In this document: positions 34,412-43,486 of the stretch, piece after piece
How the letters are laid out: every line of letters begins with the position of its first letter
How positions within the stretch are numbered: position 1 is the first letter of the stretch
The notes under the pieces: model-generated
What the model saw: the letters and a program-made list of their open reading frames with translations, nothing else
The model's database searches: none
What the model was told of the DNA's origin: nothing
Source: SMAG-U1939 sp036376595
Lineage (GTDB): Bacteria; Chloroflexota; Ktedonobacteria; Ktedonobacterales; JADMIN01
Reading direction: 5' to 3'
Assembly: GCA_036376595.1 (NCBI GenBank)
Contig: DASVAA010000111.1
Coordinates: forward strand, 5,576-69,575
Length of the DNA stretch: 64,000 nucleotides
Made by a program: the position numbers and the translations under genes

Positions 34412-34476
34412 CAGGCGGTTGAAACCGCGCCTCTGGGGCCTGCCAGCCACGAAGTCCGCCGTCGCGGACTGAGGAT
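34412..34476. repeat. REP-like double hairpin after the debranching enzyme gene
   Basis: Two short inverted repeats, GCGGTT/AACCGC (34415-34428) and AGTCCGC/GCGGACT (34453-34470), separated by 24 bases, directly after the stop. The second hairpin recurs in weaker form at 16699-16716. It may also serve as a terminator. Confidence 0.5.
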
Positions 34477-34516
34477 CGACAAACAGGGAATGACCCTGCC
34501 AAGAACTCCCGACTGC

Positions 34517-34543
34517 TTGCCCACGCGCGACCAAATCGCTATA
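34517..34543 (+). promoter_or_regulatory. Candidate promoter of the Ser/Thr kinase gene
   Basis: TTGCCC and TATACT separated by 15 bases, about 53 bases upstream of the kinase start. The short spacing makes it tentative. Confidence 0.35.
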
Positions 34544-34595
34544 CTGCCCACACGACGCATCATCCGAGAGCGGAGCAAGGGGAGAGATTGGGCTG

Positions 34596-36023
34596 ATGAT
34601 GCCGCCACACGGGCAACCCAACGTCGCCGCGGTGCAGGCCAACGCCCCGCAGGCGCCCCACGTGCCGGCGCCAGTGCCAGCGCCGGTCGCGCCGCGGCCC
34701 AACGTACACCACCCCGCCAGCGCCATCCCGCAGCCGCAGCCGCTTCCATCGGGGACACTGCTCGCGGGGCGCTACCGGCTGCTCGGCTACCTGGGCGGCG
34801 GCGGCTTCGCGCACATCTACGACGCACACGATACCGTGCTCGGCCATCGAAGGGCAATCAAGGAGGCGTTCGCCCAGGACCCCAACACCCAGCGGCAATT
34901 TCAGCTCGAAGCCGAGTTCGTGCTCAACGCGCGGCACCCCAATCTGGTGCGCGGCTATGCGTGGTTCGAGCAGGGTGGCCGCTACTACCTGGTGATGGAC
35001 TACGTAGACGGTCCGACCATCGAAGAGTACGCGATCCAGCACATCCAGGCGTGGCGGCGGCCGCTGGCCGAGGCGCAGATTCTCGACTGGGTGATGCCGA
35101 TCTGCAACGCCGCGCATGCGTTGCATACTCAGCCGACGCCGATCATCCACCGCGACATCAAGCCAGCCAACATCAAGCTGACCACCGCGGGCGTGCCGGT
35201 GCTGATCGATCTGGGGCTTGCCAAGCTCTACACCCGCGGCTCACAGACCATCGGCGCGGCGCTGGCCTTCACCCCTGGCTATGCCCCGCCCGAGCAGTAC
35301 CAGGCGACGGGCGCGACCGACGCGCGCACCGATGTTTACGGTCTGGGCGCAACGCTCTACTTCCTGCTGACCGGCTACCAGCCAACCGAGGCCCCGGCGC
35401 GTATCGCCGCTCGCGCGCTGCCCAATCCGCGCGTCCTCAATCCCGGCCTCAGCGCACCGACCGAGGAGGCGGTGCTGCGCGCGATGGCGCTCGACCCGGC
35501 CGAGCGACAACAGACCGCGGCGGAGCTGCTGTCGGCGTTGCGGACAGCACGGGTATCGCTGGCCGCTGGCGGCACTGGCTCGGACGCCTCAGCGATCCCC
35601 CTCCAGGTTGTCGCCCTGAACCAGCCAAACGAGGCAAAGGCGGCGGAACACGGGATCGGGGATGTTGCGATGCCGGTATCGACCGCCGTGGCCGACCCCC
35701 CCGGGCTGACGGCGCTGCGCGCGCTGCCGGCGGCGGTCTCACGGCTGCTGGCTACGCGCTCAGCGCCGGGACCAGAGGAGGCGCGGGCAGTCGTGGCGGC
35801 GATTCTGGGCGTCGTGTTCCTGGCGCTCAGCCTGCTCGCCATCGTTGCCGGCTGGGCGCTGGTCTTCGTGCTGCCGGCGCTCGCGCTCGCCGCCCTCAGC
35901 TTCTCGCGCCAGACGGCCCACTCGCCGCCGGAGCTGCGTGGGGTGACGCTCGCCACGTTCATCATCGGCACCGGCTGGGCGCTCGTCTGGCTGGTGGACC
36001 TGGTGCGGCTGACGGCGCACTGA
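34596..36023 (+). CDS. Ser/Thr protein kinase, membrane-anchored at the C-terminus
   Basis: A 475-residue protein. A Pro/Ala-rich head (1-48) precedes a Hanks-type kinase domain (about 55-315). It has a glycine-rich loop YLGGGGFAHIY, the ATP-anchoring Lys in RRAIKEAF, catalytic loop IHRDIKPANIKL, magnesium-binding DLG in place of DFG (LIDLGLAK), and the APE-like PPEQYQ. Two membrane segments lie near the C-terminus (about 390-430 and 440-465), so the kinase faces the cytoplasm and no large ectodomain follows. ATG 34596 or 34599 after GGGGAGAG. Confidence 0.9.
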   Translation: MMPPHGQPNVAAVQANAPQAPHVPAPVPAPVAPRPNVHHPASAIPQPQPLPSGTLLAGRYRLLGYLGGGGFAHIYDAHDTVLGHRRAIKEAFAQDPNTQRQFQLEAEFVLNARHPNLVRGYAWFEQGGRYYLVMDYVDGPTIEEYAIQHIQAWRRPLAEAQILDWVMPICNAAHALHTQPTPIIHRDIKPANIKLTTAGVPVLIDLGLAKLYTRGSQTIGAALAFTPGYAPPEQYQATGATDARTDVYGLGATLYFLLTGYQPTEAPARIAARALPNPRVLNPGLSAPTEEAVLRAMALDPAERQQTAAELLSALRTARVSLAAGGTGSDASAIPLQVVALNQPNEAKAAEHGIGDVAMPVSTAVADPPGLTALRALPAAVSRLLATRSAPGPEEARAVVAAILGVVFLALSLLAIVAGWALVFVLPALALAALSFSRQTAHSPPELRGVTLATFIIGTGWALVWLVDLVRLTAH

Positions 36024-36514
36024 GCGCGTATGTCTATGATACTATTCGGCTGTGGGAGATCTCGCCCGAGCGCGTGCTGGAGACCGACCAGTGCTGCCTG
36101 AGGCCTCTGGCGGGCCTGATGGCGAACGTCACACCGGACTCTATTCTCTCAGTGGCAGAGAAGATCGCAGCGGCGCCGATTCCCGCACACGAGCGCGGCG
36201 AGCTGACGAGCGTGTTGGTCTTACTGGCTGGAATGAGGCTGCGAACCCAAGACGTGCTTGCGGCACTCAGGAGGCAGCAGGTGATTGACGACATTCTGAA
36301 AGAATCGAGCTTCACAGAGGTCATGCGGATCCTCCTGGCGCCTGAGTATGCGCGCATCGCGCTCGAAGGGCGTTTCGGCACACCGCTCGATCCGCAGATT
36401 CTCGCCGCGCTAGAGAACGCCGAAGAAGACGTCTGCAAGGCCATCCTGGCGCATGTCACGACTGACACGCTCGACGATGTGCGTGTGCGGCTGGGCATCA
36501 CGCTGGAAAGCTAG
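36024..36514 (+). pseudogene. C-terminal remnant of an Rpn/PD-(D/E)XK-type (DUF4351-like) nuclease gene
   Basis: From about base 36026 a frame reads A-Y-V-Y-D-T-I-R-L-W-E, then LLVLLAGMRLRT-like and V-M-R-I-L-L-A-P-E-Y-A-R segments, down to a stop at 36512-36514. The order resembles the C-terminal half of recombination-promoting nuclease/putative transposase proteins, where the nuclease core lies upstream. Here that core is absent, because the kinase gene ends directly before it, and no in-frame ATG exists until 36119. It is most simply a truncated leftover; a short protein from GTG 36074 or ATG 36119 can't be excluded. Confidence 0.6.
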
Positions 36515-36528
36515 GCTCGTGTCCTGTC

Positions 36529-36560
36529 GGTCCGTGCGGGCAAAGCCATGCGCACGGACC
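36529..36560. terminator. Hairpin after the nuclease remnant
   Basis: GGTCCGTGCG / CGCACGGACC, a perfect 10-bp stem with a 12-base loop, 14 bases after the stop. No T-run follows. Confidence 0.4.
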
Positions 36561-36746
36561 GATTCGCACCTATGGTCCCGCGCGGCCCACGGTACTCAGC
36601 AACAGATCGCTCGATAGCTGTCTCCGCCCATCCTTCACATCGGCTTTTCGTCGCGCGCTTGCCGTGAGCAGAGACTCAGCAGTGACGTAGTGTCTATAGA
36701 GGGGAGATGTGGCGGTCGCCCGCCAAACGCGCCATGCGCGCCCCGC

Positions 36747-36775
36747 TTGCACAAGGCGCGCTTCCCTGGTATAGT
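36747..36775 (+). promoter_or_regulatory. Sigma70-like promoter of the BMP importer operon
   Basis: TTGCAC, exactly 17 bases, TATAGT. This is the best promoter match I see in the window. Transcription would begin near 36782, about 108 bases ahead of the lipoprotein start. Confidence 0.6.
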
Positions 36776-36889
36776 GGTCGCAGTCATCCCCATCCCATCC
36801 CGCACCGCACCATGTCAGTCGTCCCCCGTTGCGGGTCGTGGACGCGCGGCGCGGAAGAAAGTGCCGACGGCGGCATAGGAGGAGTTTCG

Positions 36890-37936
36890 ATGTCTCGCAT
36901 GCGCTCCCGATTCTGGCTCACCGGCGCGCTACTGCTGCTGCTCATCCCAGGTCTTGCCGCCTGCGGCACGAGCGGCGGCAATGGCTCGACGACCAAGACG
37001 TTCAAGATTGGGCTGGTCACCGACACCGGCGGACTCAACGACAAGAGCTTCAACCACCTGGCGGACGTTGGCTTGCAGAAAGCGGTAAGCCAGCTTCACG
37101 TCCAGCAAGGCGTGAAAGAGTCGCACAGCGACAACGATTACGTGCCCAACCTGACTGGCTTCGCCTCGGGCGGCTACGACCTCGTGATCGCCGTCGGCTT
37201 TGACATGGCGGCGGCCGTCGGCGCCGTCTCGGCCCAGTACCCCAACACGAAGTTCGCGCTGATCGATGCCGAGCCAACCGATGCCCAGGGCAATTCGGTC
37301 CAGCGCAGCAACGTCGTCTCGCTACTCTTCAAGGAGCAAGAGGCCGGTGCGCTGGTTGGCGTGATCGCCGGCATGCTGGAGAAGAACGGCAAGACCAAGC
37401 TGCAGAAGAACACCATCAGCGCGGTTGGTGGCCAGGATATTCCCCCCGTGGACCACTACATCGCCGGCTATCAGTGGGCGGCACAGATGGAGGACCCAGG
37501 CATCAAGGTGCTGGTTGGCTTCTCCAACGATTTCGTTGACCCGACCAAGTGCGCCGGCATTGCCAACAGCCAGATAGCGGCTGGCTCGGATGTCGTCTTC
37601 CAGGTGGCTGGCGGGTGCGGCAACGGCGCGCTCACGGCGGCCGGGCAGAAGAGCGTCTATAGCATTGGCGTGGATGCCGACCAGGGCTACGTGGATCCTT
37701 CGGTGATCGCCAGCGCGCTCAAGCGCGTGGATGTGGCGACCTTCGATGCCATTCAGAGTGTGGTCAACGGCACGTTCAAGAGCGGCGACCAGACCTTCAG
37801 CCTGGCTAACGACGGCGTGGGCTACGCGATCGATCAGTCGAGCGTGATCAGCTCCGACATTCAGGCGGAGATTACCAAGGTCGAGGGCGAGATCAAGTCG
37901 GGCCAGGTGACGGTCCCCGACACGATCCAGAAGTAG
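36890..37936 (+). CDS. BMP-family substrate-binding lipoprotein of an ABC importer
   Basis: A 348-residue lipoprotein. A signal peptide with a lipobox L-A-A-C at about residues 21-24 is followed by the BMP/Med fold: FKIGLVTDTGGLNDKSFNH, IAVGFDMAAAVGAVSAQYP, F-S-N-D-F-V-D-P and YSIGVDADQGYVDPS. BMP proteins bind purine and other nucleosides outside the membrane and hand them to BmpC/NupBC-like permeases, which are encoded right after. ATG 36890 has AGGAGGAG seven bases upstream. A strong hairpin follows the gene, probably limiting read-through so that binding protein exceeds membrane components. Confidence 0.93.
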   Translation: MSRMRSRFWLTGALLLLLIPGLAACGTSGGNGSTTKTFKIGLVTDTGGLNDKSFNHLADVGLQKAVSQLHVQQGVKESHSDNDYVPNLTGFASGGYDLVIAVGFDMAAAVGAVSAQYPNTKFALIDAEPTDAQGNSVQRSNVVSLLFKEQEAGALVGVIAGMLEKNGKTKLQKNTISAVGGQDIPPVDHYIAGYQWAAQMEDPGIKVLVGFSNDFVDPTKCAGIANSQIAAGSDVVFQVAGGCGNGALTAAGQKSVYSIGVDADQGYVDPSVIASALKRVDVATFDAIQSVVNGTFKSGDQTFSLANDGVGYAIDQSSVISSDIQAEITKVEGEIKSGQVTVPDTIQK

Positions 37937-37985
37937 GGCCTTGACGGCGACACGCGCATCGGCTTATTGTGCGGGTGAGCGTGAG

Positions 37986-38013
37986 GGCGGGCGCCAGCGC
38001 GGCGCCCGCCTTT
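37986..38013 (+). terminator. Hairpin with short T-run between lipoprotein and permease genes
   Basis: GGCGGGCGCC / GGCGCCCGCC, a perfect 10-bp stem with a 5-base loop followed by TTT. It fits an attenuating terminator inside the operon. Confidence 0.6.
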
Positions 38014-38059
38014 GCATACCACCATATCTGGATGCGAGCACCCCAGGGAGGGCAAGGCT

Positions 38060-39328
38060 ATGGCTGCGCCATCCGCCCCGACGATAGAGAAGAAGCCTGC
38101 GCTGCCGCCCACGGTACAGCATGCACTCACGCGTGCCGGAAGGGCTGTCGGGCTGCCGCTCGGCTCCGTCGTCTTCGCGTTGATCATCGGCGCTATCATC
38201 GTGCTGGTCACCAAGGGCAACCCGCTTCGCGCCTATCAGGACCTCCTCTGCGGCGGCTTCGGGGTGGCTTGCACCGGGAACATCACGCCGGTATTCCAGA
38301 TCTCCTCGACCATCGTGAGGGCGATTCCGCTGGTGCTGACCGGCATCGCCGTCGCGATCGCCTTCAAGGCCGGCCTGTTCAACATTGGTGCCGAGGGCCA
38401 GCTTGTGGCGGGTGCCCTGGCAACCGCGCTGGTCGGTGTCTACTTCGCACCGCTACCGGGCATCCTGCTGATCCCCATGGTGTTGATCGCGGGAGCTCTA
38501 GGTGGAGCGATCTGGGCCGGCATCGCGGGCGTGCTGAAGGCCTACACGGGGGCGCATGAGGTCGTCACGACCATCATGCTCAACTATGTGGCGCTCTATC
38601 TGGTGGAGTATCTCGTCACCAAGGGCGGGCCGTTTCAGCTCAAGTCATCTGGGGGCTACGCGCGGTCACCAGCGATAGGCACCAATGCGGTGCTGCCGCA
38701 GCTCGTCCCGGCCAACAGCACCTTCTTCGGCCTGCCAGGTGCCTCGTATCAGCTCAGCATCGCGCTGTTTATCGCCATCGGCGCGGTGATCGTGTTCTGG
38801 TTCCTGCTCAAGCGCACGACGCTGGGCTACGAGATCGTCGCCGTGGGCCAGAGCCAGCGCGCGGCGCGCTACGCCGGCATCAACGTGCGCCGCACGATCA
38901 CGGTGACGATGCTCATCGCCGGAGCATTCGCCGGGCTGGCGGGAGCGATCCTGATCGCCGGATCGCCGATTCAGCCCTACCTGACCAATGGCTTCCTGAC
39001 CGATACGACTGGATTCGACGCCATCACCGTCGCCCTGCTTGGCCTCAATGGTCCGGTGGGCGTGACGCTGGGCGCGATCCTGATCGGCGGCTTGCAGATT
39101 GGCGCGCCGGTCATGCAGAGCGATGCCGGCATTGATAGCAACCTGATCTACGTGCTCCAGGCGCTGATCCTCTTCGCCATCGCCGCGAACTTCTTGCGGG
39201 GCCTCAAGCTGCGGCTCCCCGCACTGCGCCAGGCACCGCCATCGCAGAGCAACGTCGAGCCGGGGGTCGCCGCGTACAGCACCGATGTCGAGCCGTCGGC
39301 AACGGTGGGCAGCCCCGAAGCGAGCTAG
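38060..39328 (+). CDS. ABC transporter permease (BMP/nucleoside type)
   Basis: About 422 residues with some 10 membrane helices. The BPD_transp_2 signature is seen in FKAGLFNIGAEGQLVAGALA and in VAVGQSQRAARYAGINVRR, the cytoplasmic coupling loop; an N-terminal cytoplasmic tail of about 40 residues is rich in Pro. It forms the importer channel together with the next gene product. ATG 38060 follows AGGGAGGGCAAGG. The C-terminal tail of about 45 residues is Ser/Pro-rich and predicted to be disordered. Confidence 0.93.
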   Translation: MAAPSAPTIEKKPALPPTVQHALTRAGRAVGLPLGSVVFALIIGAIIVLVTKGNPLRAYQDLLCGGFGVACTGNITPVFQISSTIVRAIPLVLTGIAVAIAFKAGLFNIGAEGQLVAGALATALVGVYFAPLPGILLIPMVLIAGALGGAIWAGIAGVLKAYTGAHEVVTTIMLNYVALYLVEYLVTKGGPFQLKSSGGYARSPAIGTNAVLPQLVPANSTFFGLPGASYQLSIALFIAIGAVIVFWFLLKRTTLGYEIVAVGQSQRAARYAGINVRRTITVTMLIAGAFAGLAGAILIAGSPIQPYLTNGFLTDTTGFDAITVALLGLNGPVGVTLGAILIGGLQIGAPVMQSDAGIDSNLIYVLQALILFAIAANFLRGLKLRLPALRQAPPSQSNVEPGVAAYSTDVEPSATVGSPEAS

Positions 39329-39346
39329 GTCGCGGGAGAAGCGCAC

Positions 39347-40297
39347 ATGAACGTCATCACCAGCGTCCTGCACCTGTTCATCACCGGCGGATTCTGGCAG
39401 AGCACGCTCAAGTACAGCGTGCTACTGCTGCTGCCGGCGTTGGGCGGCGTGCTTTCGGAGCGCAGCGGGGTGGTCAACATCGCGATGGAAGGCATGATGC
39501 TCACCGGTGCGTTCTTCGCCATTGTCTTCGACCTGGCCTGGCACAACCCCTGGCTCGCGACAATTGGGGCGATGGTAGCAGGGGCACTGATGGCTCTGAT
39601 CCACGCGGTCGTCTCGATTCGCTTCAAGGCAGACCAGATCATTAGTGGCATCGCCATCAACATCTTCGCCGCCGGACTGACGACCTTCTTGCTGCGCATC
39701 TTTTATGGCCAGCAGGGGGTCGCCGGCATCAGCAGCAGCGACGCGCTCCCAGTGATTAATGTCCCACTGCTGGATAAAATCCCCATCCTGGGGCCGGCCC
39801 TGTTTCAACAGAACGTCGTGGTCTACATTGCGCTGGTCGTCCTTGTCGGCGTCAACTTCTTGCTCTTCCGCACGAAGCTCGGACTGCGCATCCGCGCCGT
39901 CGGCGAGCATCCACAGGCGGCCGATACGGCGGGCATCAACGTGTACCAATTGCGCTATGGCGCCGTGCTCTCCAGCGGCGTGCTCTCGGCGCTATCGGGT
40001 GCGTTCCTCTCCATCGGCATCGCCTATACCTTCAACCCGAACATGACCGCCGGTCGCGGCTACATCGCGCTCGCGGCAATGATCTTCGGCAAGTGGACGC
40101 CGTTCGGCGCGTTCGTCTCGTGCCTGATCTTTGGCGCCGGGCAAGCGCTGTTCGACTACAATTCGACCTTGCCGATCTCGCAATACTTCATCAACATGGT
40201 GCCCTACCTGCTCACGCTGGTGGTGCTGGCTGGCTTTATCGGCAAGAGCATCCCGCCGGCCGCCGATGGCATCCCCTATGAGCCGGGTGGCGAGTAG
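39347..40297 (+). CDS. ABC transporter permease (BMP/nucleoside type), second subunit
   Basis: A 316-residue protein with about 9 helices. ERSGVVNIAMEGMMLTGAFF is the characteristic conserved loop of this permease family, and RIRAVGEHPQAADTAGINVY is the ATPase-contacting coupling segment. It starts 18 bases after the first permease stop, so the two are cotranslated from one message. Partner of the permease before and the ATPase after. Confidence 0.93.
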   Translation: MNVITSVLHLFITGGFWQSTLKYSVLLLLPALGGVLSERSGVVNIAMEGMMLTGAFFAIVFDLAWHNPWLATIGAMVAGALMALIHAVVSIRFKADQIISGIAINIFAAGLTTFLLRIFYGQQGVAGISSSDALPVINVPLLDKIPILGPALFQQNVVVYIALVVLVGVNFLLFRTKLGLRIRAVGEHPQAADTAGINVYQLRYGAVLSSGVLSALSGAFLSIGIAYTFNPNMTAGRGYIALAAMIFGKWTPFGAFVSCLIFGAGQALFDYNSTLPISQYFINMVPYLLTLVVLAGFIGKSIPPAADGIPYEPGGE

Positions 40298-40302
40298 ACC
40301 AT

Positions 40303-40392
40303 AGGGAGGATGCGGAGAACGCGGAGGTCGCGGAGCGGGTGAGAGCCGAAAGGCGAAGCGCCAGACCTTCGTAGGGGCGTCCGGTGGATGCC
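40303..40392 (+). repeat. Purine-rich repeat block plus GTAGGGGCG-type hairpin
   Basis: The gap between permease and ATPase genes holds a short purine-rich block (about 40303-40340, GGAGGATGCGGAGAACGCGG) and, at 40371-40392, a GTAGGGGCGTCC hairpin with arms GGCGTCC / GGATGCC (one G-T pair). Both repeat families thus lie inside this transport operon. Confidence 0.65.
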
Positions 40393-40492
40393 TTGCGAGC
40401 GGCAGTAACGAGCAACAGACATCGCGGCGGTAGAAACCCGCCGGCGCCTGGGTGGCCCATCCACGCGGACGCATTCCATCGAGGGATAGGCG

Positions 40493-42070
40493 ATGAGCAC
40501 TGAGGTCCAGCAGCAGCCGGTCACGCCGGCCGGGGGAGCACATCCCTACGCCGTGCAGATGCGCGACATCACCAAGACGTGGCCCGGTGTGGTCGCGGAC
40601 GACCACGTGAACTTTGACGTGCTGCGCGGCGAGATTCATGCCCTGGTGGGCGAGAACGGCGCCGGCAAGTCCACGCTGATGAACATCCTCTACGGGCTGC
40701 TCCACCCCGACTCCGGCGAGATATTGATCAATGGCGAGCCGGCCAACATCCACGGTCCCCGCGACGCCATCGCTCTGGGCATCGGCATGGTGCACCAGCA
40801 CTTCATGCTGATTCCGGTGATGACGGTAGGGGAGAACATCGTGCTTGGCCGCGAGCTGACCACCGCGGGCGGGGTCTACGACACGGCTCGGGTCACACGT
40901 GAGATTCGCGAGCTTTCCGACCGCTATGGGCTGGCAATCGACCCTAACGCCACGGTTGCTGACCTGCCGGTGGGCTTGCAGCAGCGGGTCGAGATCCTCA
41001 AGGTGCTGTATCGCGGTGCCGACATCTTGATCCTTGACGAGCCAACCGGCGTGCTTACCCCACAGGAGACCGCCGAGCTTTTCCGCGTGCTGCGCGGCCT
41101 CAAGGCGCAGGGCAAGACGATCGTCTTCATCTCGCACAAGCTGCAAGAGGTGCTTGAGATCTCCGATCAGGTGACGGTGCTGCGGCGCGGCAAGGTGATT
41201 GGCACCGTGCCCACCAAGTCCACCGACGAGGAGGAGCTGGCGCGCATGATGGTCGGCCGGGCGGTGCTGCTGCGCGTGGAGAAGACGCCAGCCAAACCGG
41301 GTCCCGTGGCGCTGCGAGTCGAGCACCTGGAGGTCAAGAACGAGCAGGACCTGCTGGCGGTGAAGGATGTCTCGTTGGAGCTGCATAGCGGCGAGATTCT
41401 GGGCGTCGCGGGCGTCGAGGGCAACGGCCAGAGCGAGCTGATCGAGGCGCTGGCCGGCACACGGCCTATCGTCTCAGGCAAGGTGTACGTCGGGGAGCAC
41501 GATGTGACCAACGCGGGGGCGCGCGAGGTGCGCGACGCGGGGATGGGCCACATTCCTGAAGACCGCCGCGGGACAGGGCTGATCCTCAACTACTCGATCG
41601 CCGACAACCTGATCTTTGGCCGCCAGCGCCAGCCGCGCTTCGCGCACAACGGCTTTGTGCTCAAGCTGACGAGCATCTACGATTGGGCCAAGCGGCTGAT
41701 TGCCGAGTTTGACGTGCGCACGCCGTCCTACGAGACGCCGGTGCGCTCGCTCTCGGGCGGCAACCAGCAGAAGGTGATCGTGGCGCGCGAGCTGGGCAGC
41801 GAGCCGCGCGTGTTGCTGGCGTCGCAGCCCACGCGCGGCGTAGACATCGGCGCCATCGAGTTCATCCACCGCCAGCTCGTCGCCCAGCGCGATGCCGGCG
41901 CCGCGATCCTGCTGGTTTCCGCCGAACTGGAGGAGATCCGCTCGCTGTCGGACCGTATCGCCGTGATGTACGAGGGCCGCATCGTAGACATCGTGCCGCC
42001 CGATACCTCCGAGGACCGCCTCGGCTTGCTGATGACCGGCGGCGGCCAGCGGCGCGAGCAACCAGCGTAA
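40493..42070 (+). CDS. ABC transporter ATP-binding protein (double domain, nucleoside importer type)
   Basis: A 525-residue protein with two ATPase domains. The first is complete: Walker A GENGAGKST, signature LPVGLQQRVEI, Walker B LILDEPTG. The second has the degenerate loop GVEGNGQSE, signature LSGGNQQKV and VLLASQPTRGVD in place of a normal Walker B Glu. This asymmetry is normal for RbsA/BmpC-type ATPases. It energises the two permeases encoded upstream. The 195-base gap before it contains repeats and may host a separate promoter or simply be transcribed through. Confidence 0.94.
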   Translation: MSTEVQQQPVTPAGGAHPYAVQMRDITKTWPGVVADDHVNFDVLRGEIHALVGENGAGKSTLMNILYGLLHPDSGEILINGEPANIHGPRDAIALGIGMVHQHFMLIPVMTVGENIVLGRELTTAGGVYDTARVTREIRELSDRYGLAIDPNATVADLPVGLQQRVEILKVLYRGADILILDEPTGVLTPQETAELFRVLRGLKAQGKTIVFISHKLQEVLEISDQVTVLRRGKVIGTVPTKSTDEEELARMMVGRAVLLRVEKTPAKPGPVALRVEHLEVKNEQDLLAVKDVSLELHSGEILGVAGVEGNGQSELIEALAGTRPIVSGKVYVGEHDVTNAGAREVRDAGMGHIPEDRRGTGLILNYSIADNLIFGRQRQPRFAHNGFVLKLTSIYDWAKRLIAEFDVRTPSYETPVRSLSGGNQQKVIVARELGSEPRVLLASQPTRGVDIGAIEFIHRQLVAQRDAGAAILLVSAELEEIRSLSDRIAVMYEGRIVDIVPPDTSEDRLGLLMTGGGQRREQPA

Positions 42071-42104
42071 TCGTGGATCGTGGCTGTAGGACAGGAGCAA
42101 CCGC

Positions 42105-42422
42105 ATGGCTTCTTCACCCCCGTCAGGCGCTCAGGTAGCGCATGCCGACGTCGCGTCGGGTCCCAGCACGCCCAACCTTGCGCAGGTCAGCCAGATACTC
42201 GGCATCCTCAGCTGCATCCCAGCGGTGGGCATCCTCTTCTGCATTCCGGCCATCGTCTGCGGCCACCTCAGCCTGCGTCGGGCGCGGACCGATGCCTCCG
42301 AGGCGCAGGCCGCCGACAGAACGCGCGCCCTGTGGGGCCTGGCGCTGGGTTACGTGATCGTCGTGATCTATGCCTGGATGGCACTCGGCCTCTTCGTTGT
42401 GCCGGCGATCTCTGGCAGGTAG
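42105..42422 (+). CDS. DUF4190-type small membrane protein
   Basis: A 105-residue protein with two hydrophobic helices: I-L-G-I-L-S-C-I-P-A-V-G-I-L near residue 32 and a second at about 76-100. The segment between them, ICGHLSLRRAR-like (here V-C-G-H-L-S-L-R-R-A-R), is the DUF4190 hallmark. Function unknown. AGGAG lies 9 bases ahead of the ATG; it follows the ATPase gene by 34 bases and may be in the same transcript. Confidence 0.8.
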   Translation: MASSPPSGAQVAHADVASGPSTPNLAQVSQILGILSCIPAVGILFCIPAIVCGHLSLRRARTDASEAQAADRTRALWGLALGYVIVVIYAWMALGLFVVPAISGR

Positions 42423-42612
42423 CTCGCGCCGTGCCCGCTACGGCCTGTACCAGGGCTACTGGACGTTCTACCTGCGTAACGCCAAACTCTCTTGATGCAC
42501 CCTTGATGCACCATTGACTGGATTGACGCCCCCGCACGAGCCAGTGATAATGACCGGGACCGGCGGGCACCTAACATCCAGTTTCGCCGGCACAGACGAA
42601 AGGATTGCCGGC

Positions 42613-43323
42613 ATGCTTCGACGCACGCCTCTCATTTCCGTTCTACTCGCCGCACTCTCGCTCGCCATGGTCCTGCTGGCCGGCTGCGGCGGCACCACGC
42701 CCAGCGCCACGTCGCTGCTCAGCACGTCGCAGCAGAAGTTCAACGCCACCACGTCGCTGCACTTCATCATGACCGTGGACCACCCCGGCCAGCCGCAGAA
42801 TATCGGCGACTTCGTGCTCACCTCGGCCACCGGCGACGTCGAGCGACCCGACAAGCTCCAGGCGAGCGTCGGCGTAGATGCCGGCATCCTCAGCACCACC
42901 GTCCAGGTTATCTTCGACGGCGCGCAGGAGTGGTGGACCGATCCCACCAACAACAACCAGTGGACGCCGACGACGCGCTTCGCCGATCTGCCGATCGCCA
43001 AGCTCTTCGATCCCAGCGCCGGCATCGGCACGCTGCTGACCCAACTCCAGCATCCGAGCACGCCCGCCGACGGTAGCGCCAACGGCGCCTCGTGCTGGAA
43101 GATCAGCGGCACGCTCGATCCCGCCGCGCTGAAGTCGCTGTTCCCCGACGTGTCGGCCAGCCAGCCGGTGCCCACCACGTTCTGCATCGGCAAGAGCGAC
43201 GGCCGGCTCGATTCCGCCAGCCTCTCAGGGCAGATTTTCAGCGGCGACCTCACCAACACCGTCCATACGTTCTACTTCTCCAAGTTCGATCAGCCGGTGA
43301 ACATCAAGCCGCCGATTGATTGA
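42613..43323 (+). CDS. LppX/LprAFG-like lipoprotein
   Basis: A 236-residue lipoprotein. After R-R-T at the start comes a hydrophobic stretch and lipobox L-A-G-C at about residue 20-23. The rest (SLHFIMTVDHPG, then LQASVGVDAGI, W-W-T-D-P) has the half-barrel pattern of LppX/LprG proteins, which in actinobacteria bind lipids at the envelope. The assignment by fold is moderate; the lipoprotein call is firm. ATG 42613 with AAAGGA eleven bases upstream. Confidence 0.82.
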   Translation: MLRRTPLISVLLAALSLAMVLLAGCGGTTPSATSLLSTSQQKFNATTSLHFIMTVDHPGQPQNIGDFVLTSATGDVERPDKLQASVGVDAGILSTTVQVIFDGAQEWWTDPTNNNQWTPTTRFADLPIAKLFDPSAGIGTLLTQLQHPSTPADGSANGASCWKISGTLDPAALKSLFPDVSASQPVPTTFCIGKSDGRLDSASLSGQIFSGDLTNTVHTFYFSKFDQPVNIKPPID

Positions 43324-43330
43324 GGGGGTG

Positions 43331-43444
43331 ACGGTGAACGCGGAGATGCGCGGAGATGCGCGGAGGACGCGGAGAGGGAGAGAGCGGAGAGAACGCGAAG
43401 CAAGCGCGAAAGACGCAATGTGTAGGGCCGCCCGGTGGATGCCC
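43331..43444 (+). repeat. Purine-rich repeat followed by a GTAGGGCCG-type hairpin
   Basis: Purine-rich units (GCGGAGATGCGCGGAGGACG, about 43331-43420) run straight into a divergent palindromic copy at 43422-43444 (GTAGGGCCGCCC with GGT loop). It lies between the lipoprotein and exporter genes. The same two-family arrangement occurs at 40303-40392. Confidence 0.6.
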
Positions 43445-43486
43445 ATGCTGGCTCTGACCCTATAAACCGCGACGAAAGGCAGCGTG

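Larger units (their letters stand above)
36515..36889. other. Intergenic region with BMP operon promoter
   Basis: 375 bases. A large hairpin follows the nuclease remnant (36529-36560), and a sigma70-like promoter for the importer operon lies at 36747-36775. The predicted leader of about 108 bases before the lipoprotein ATG shows no riboswitch class that I recognise. Confidence 0.45.
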
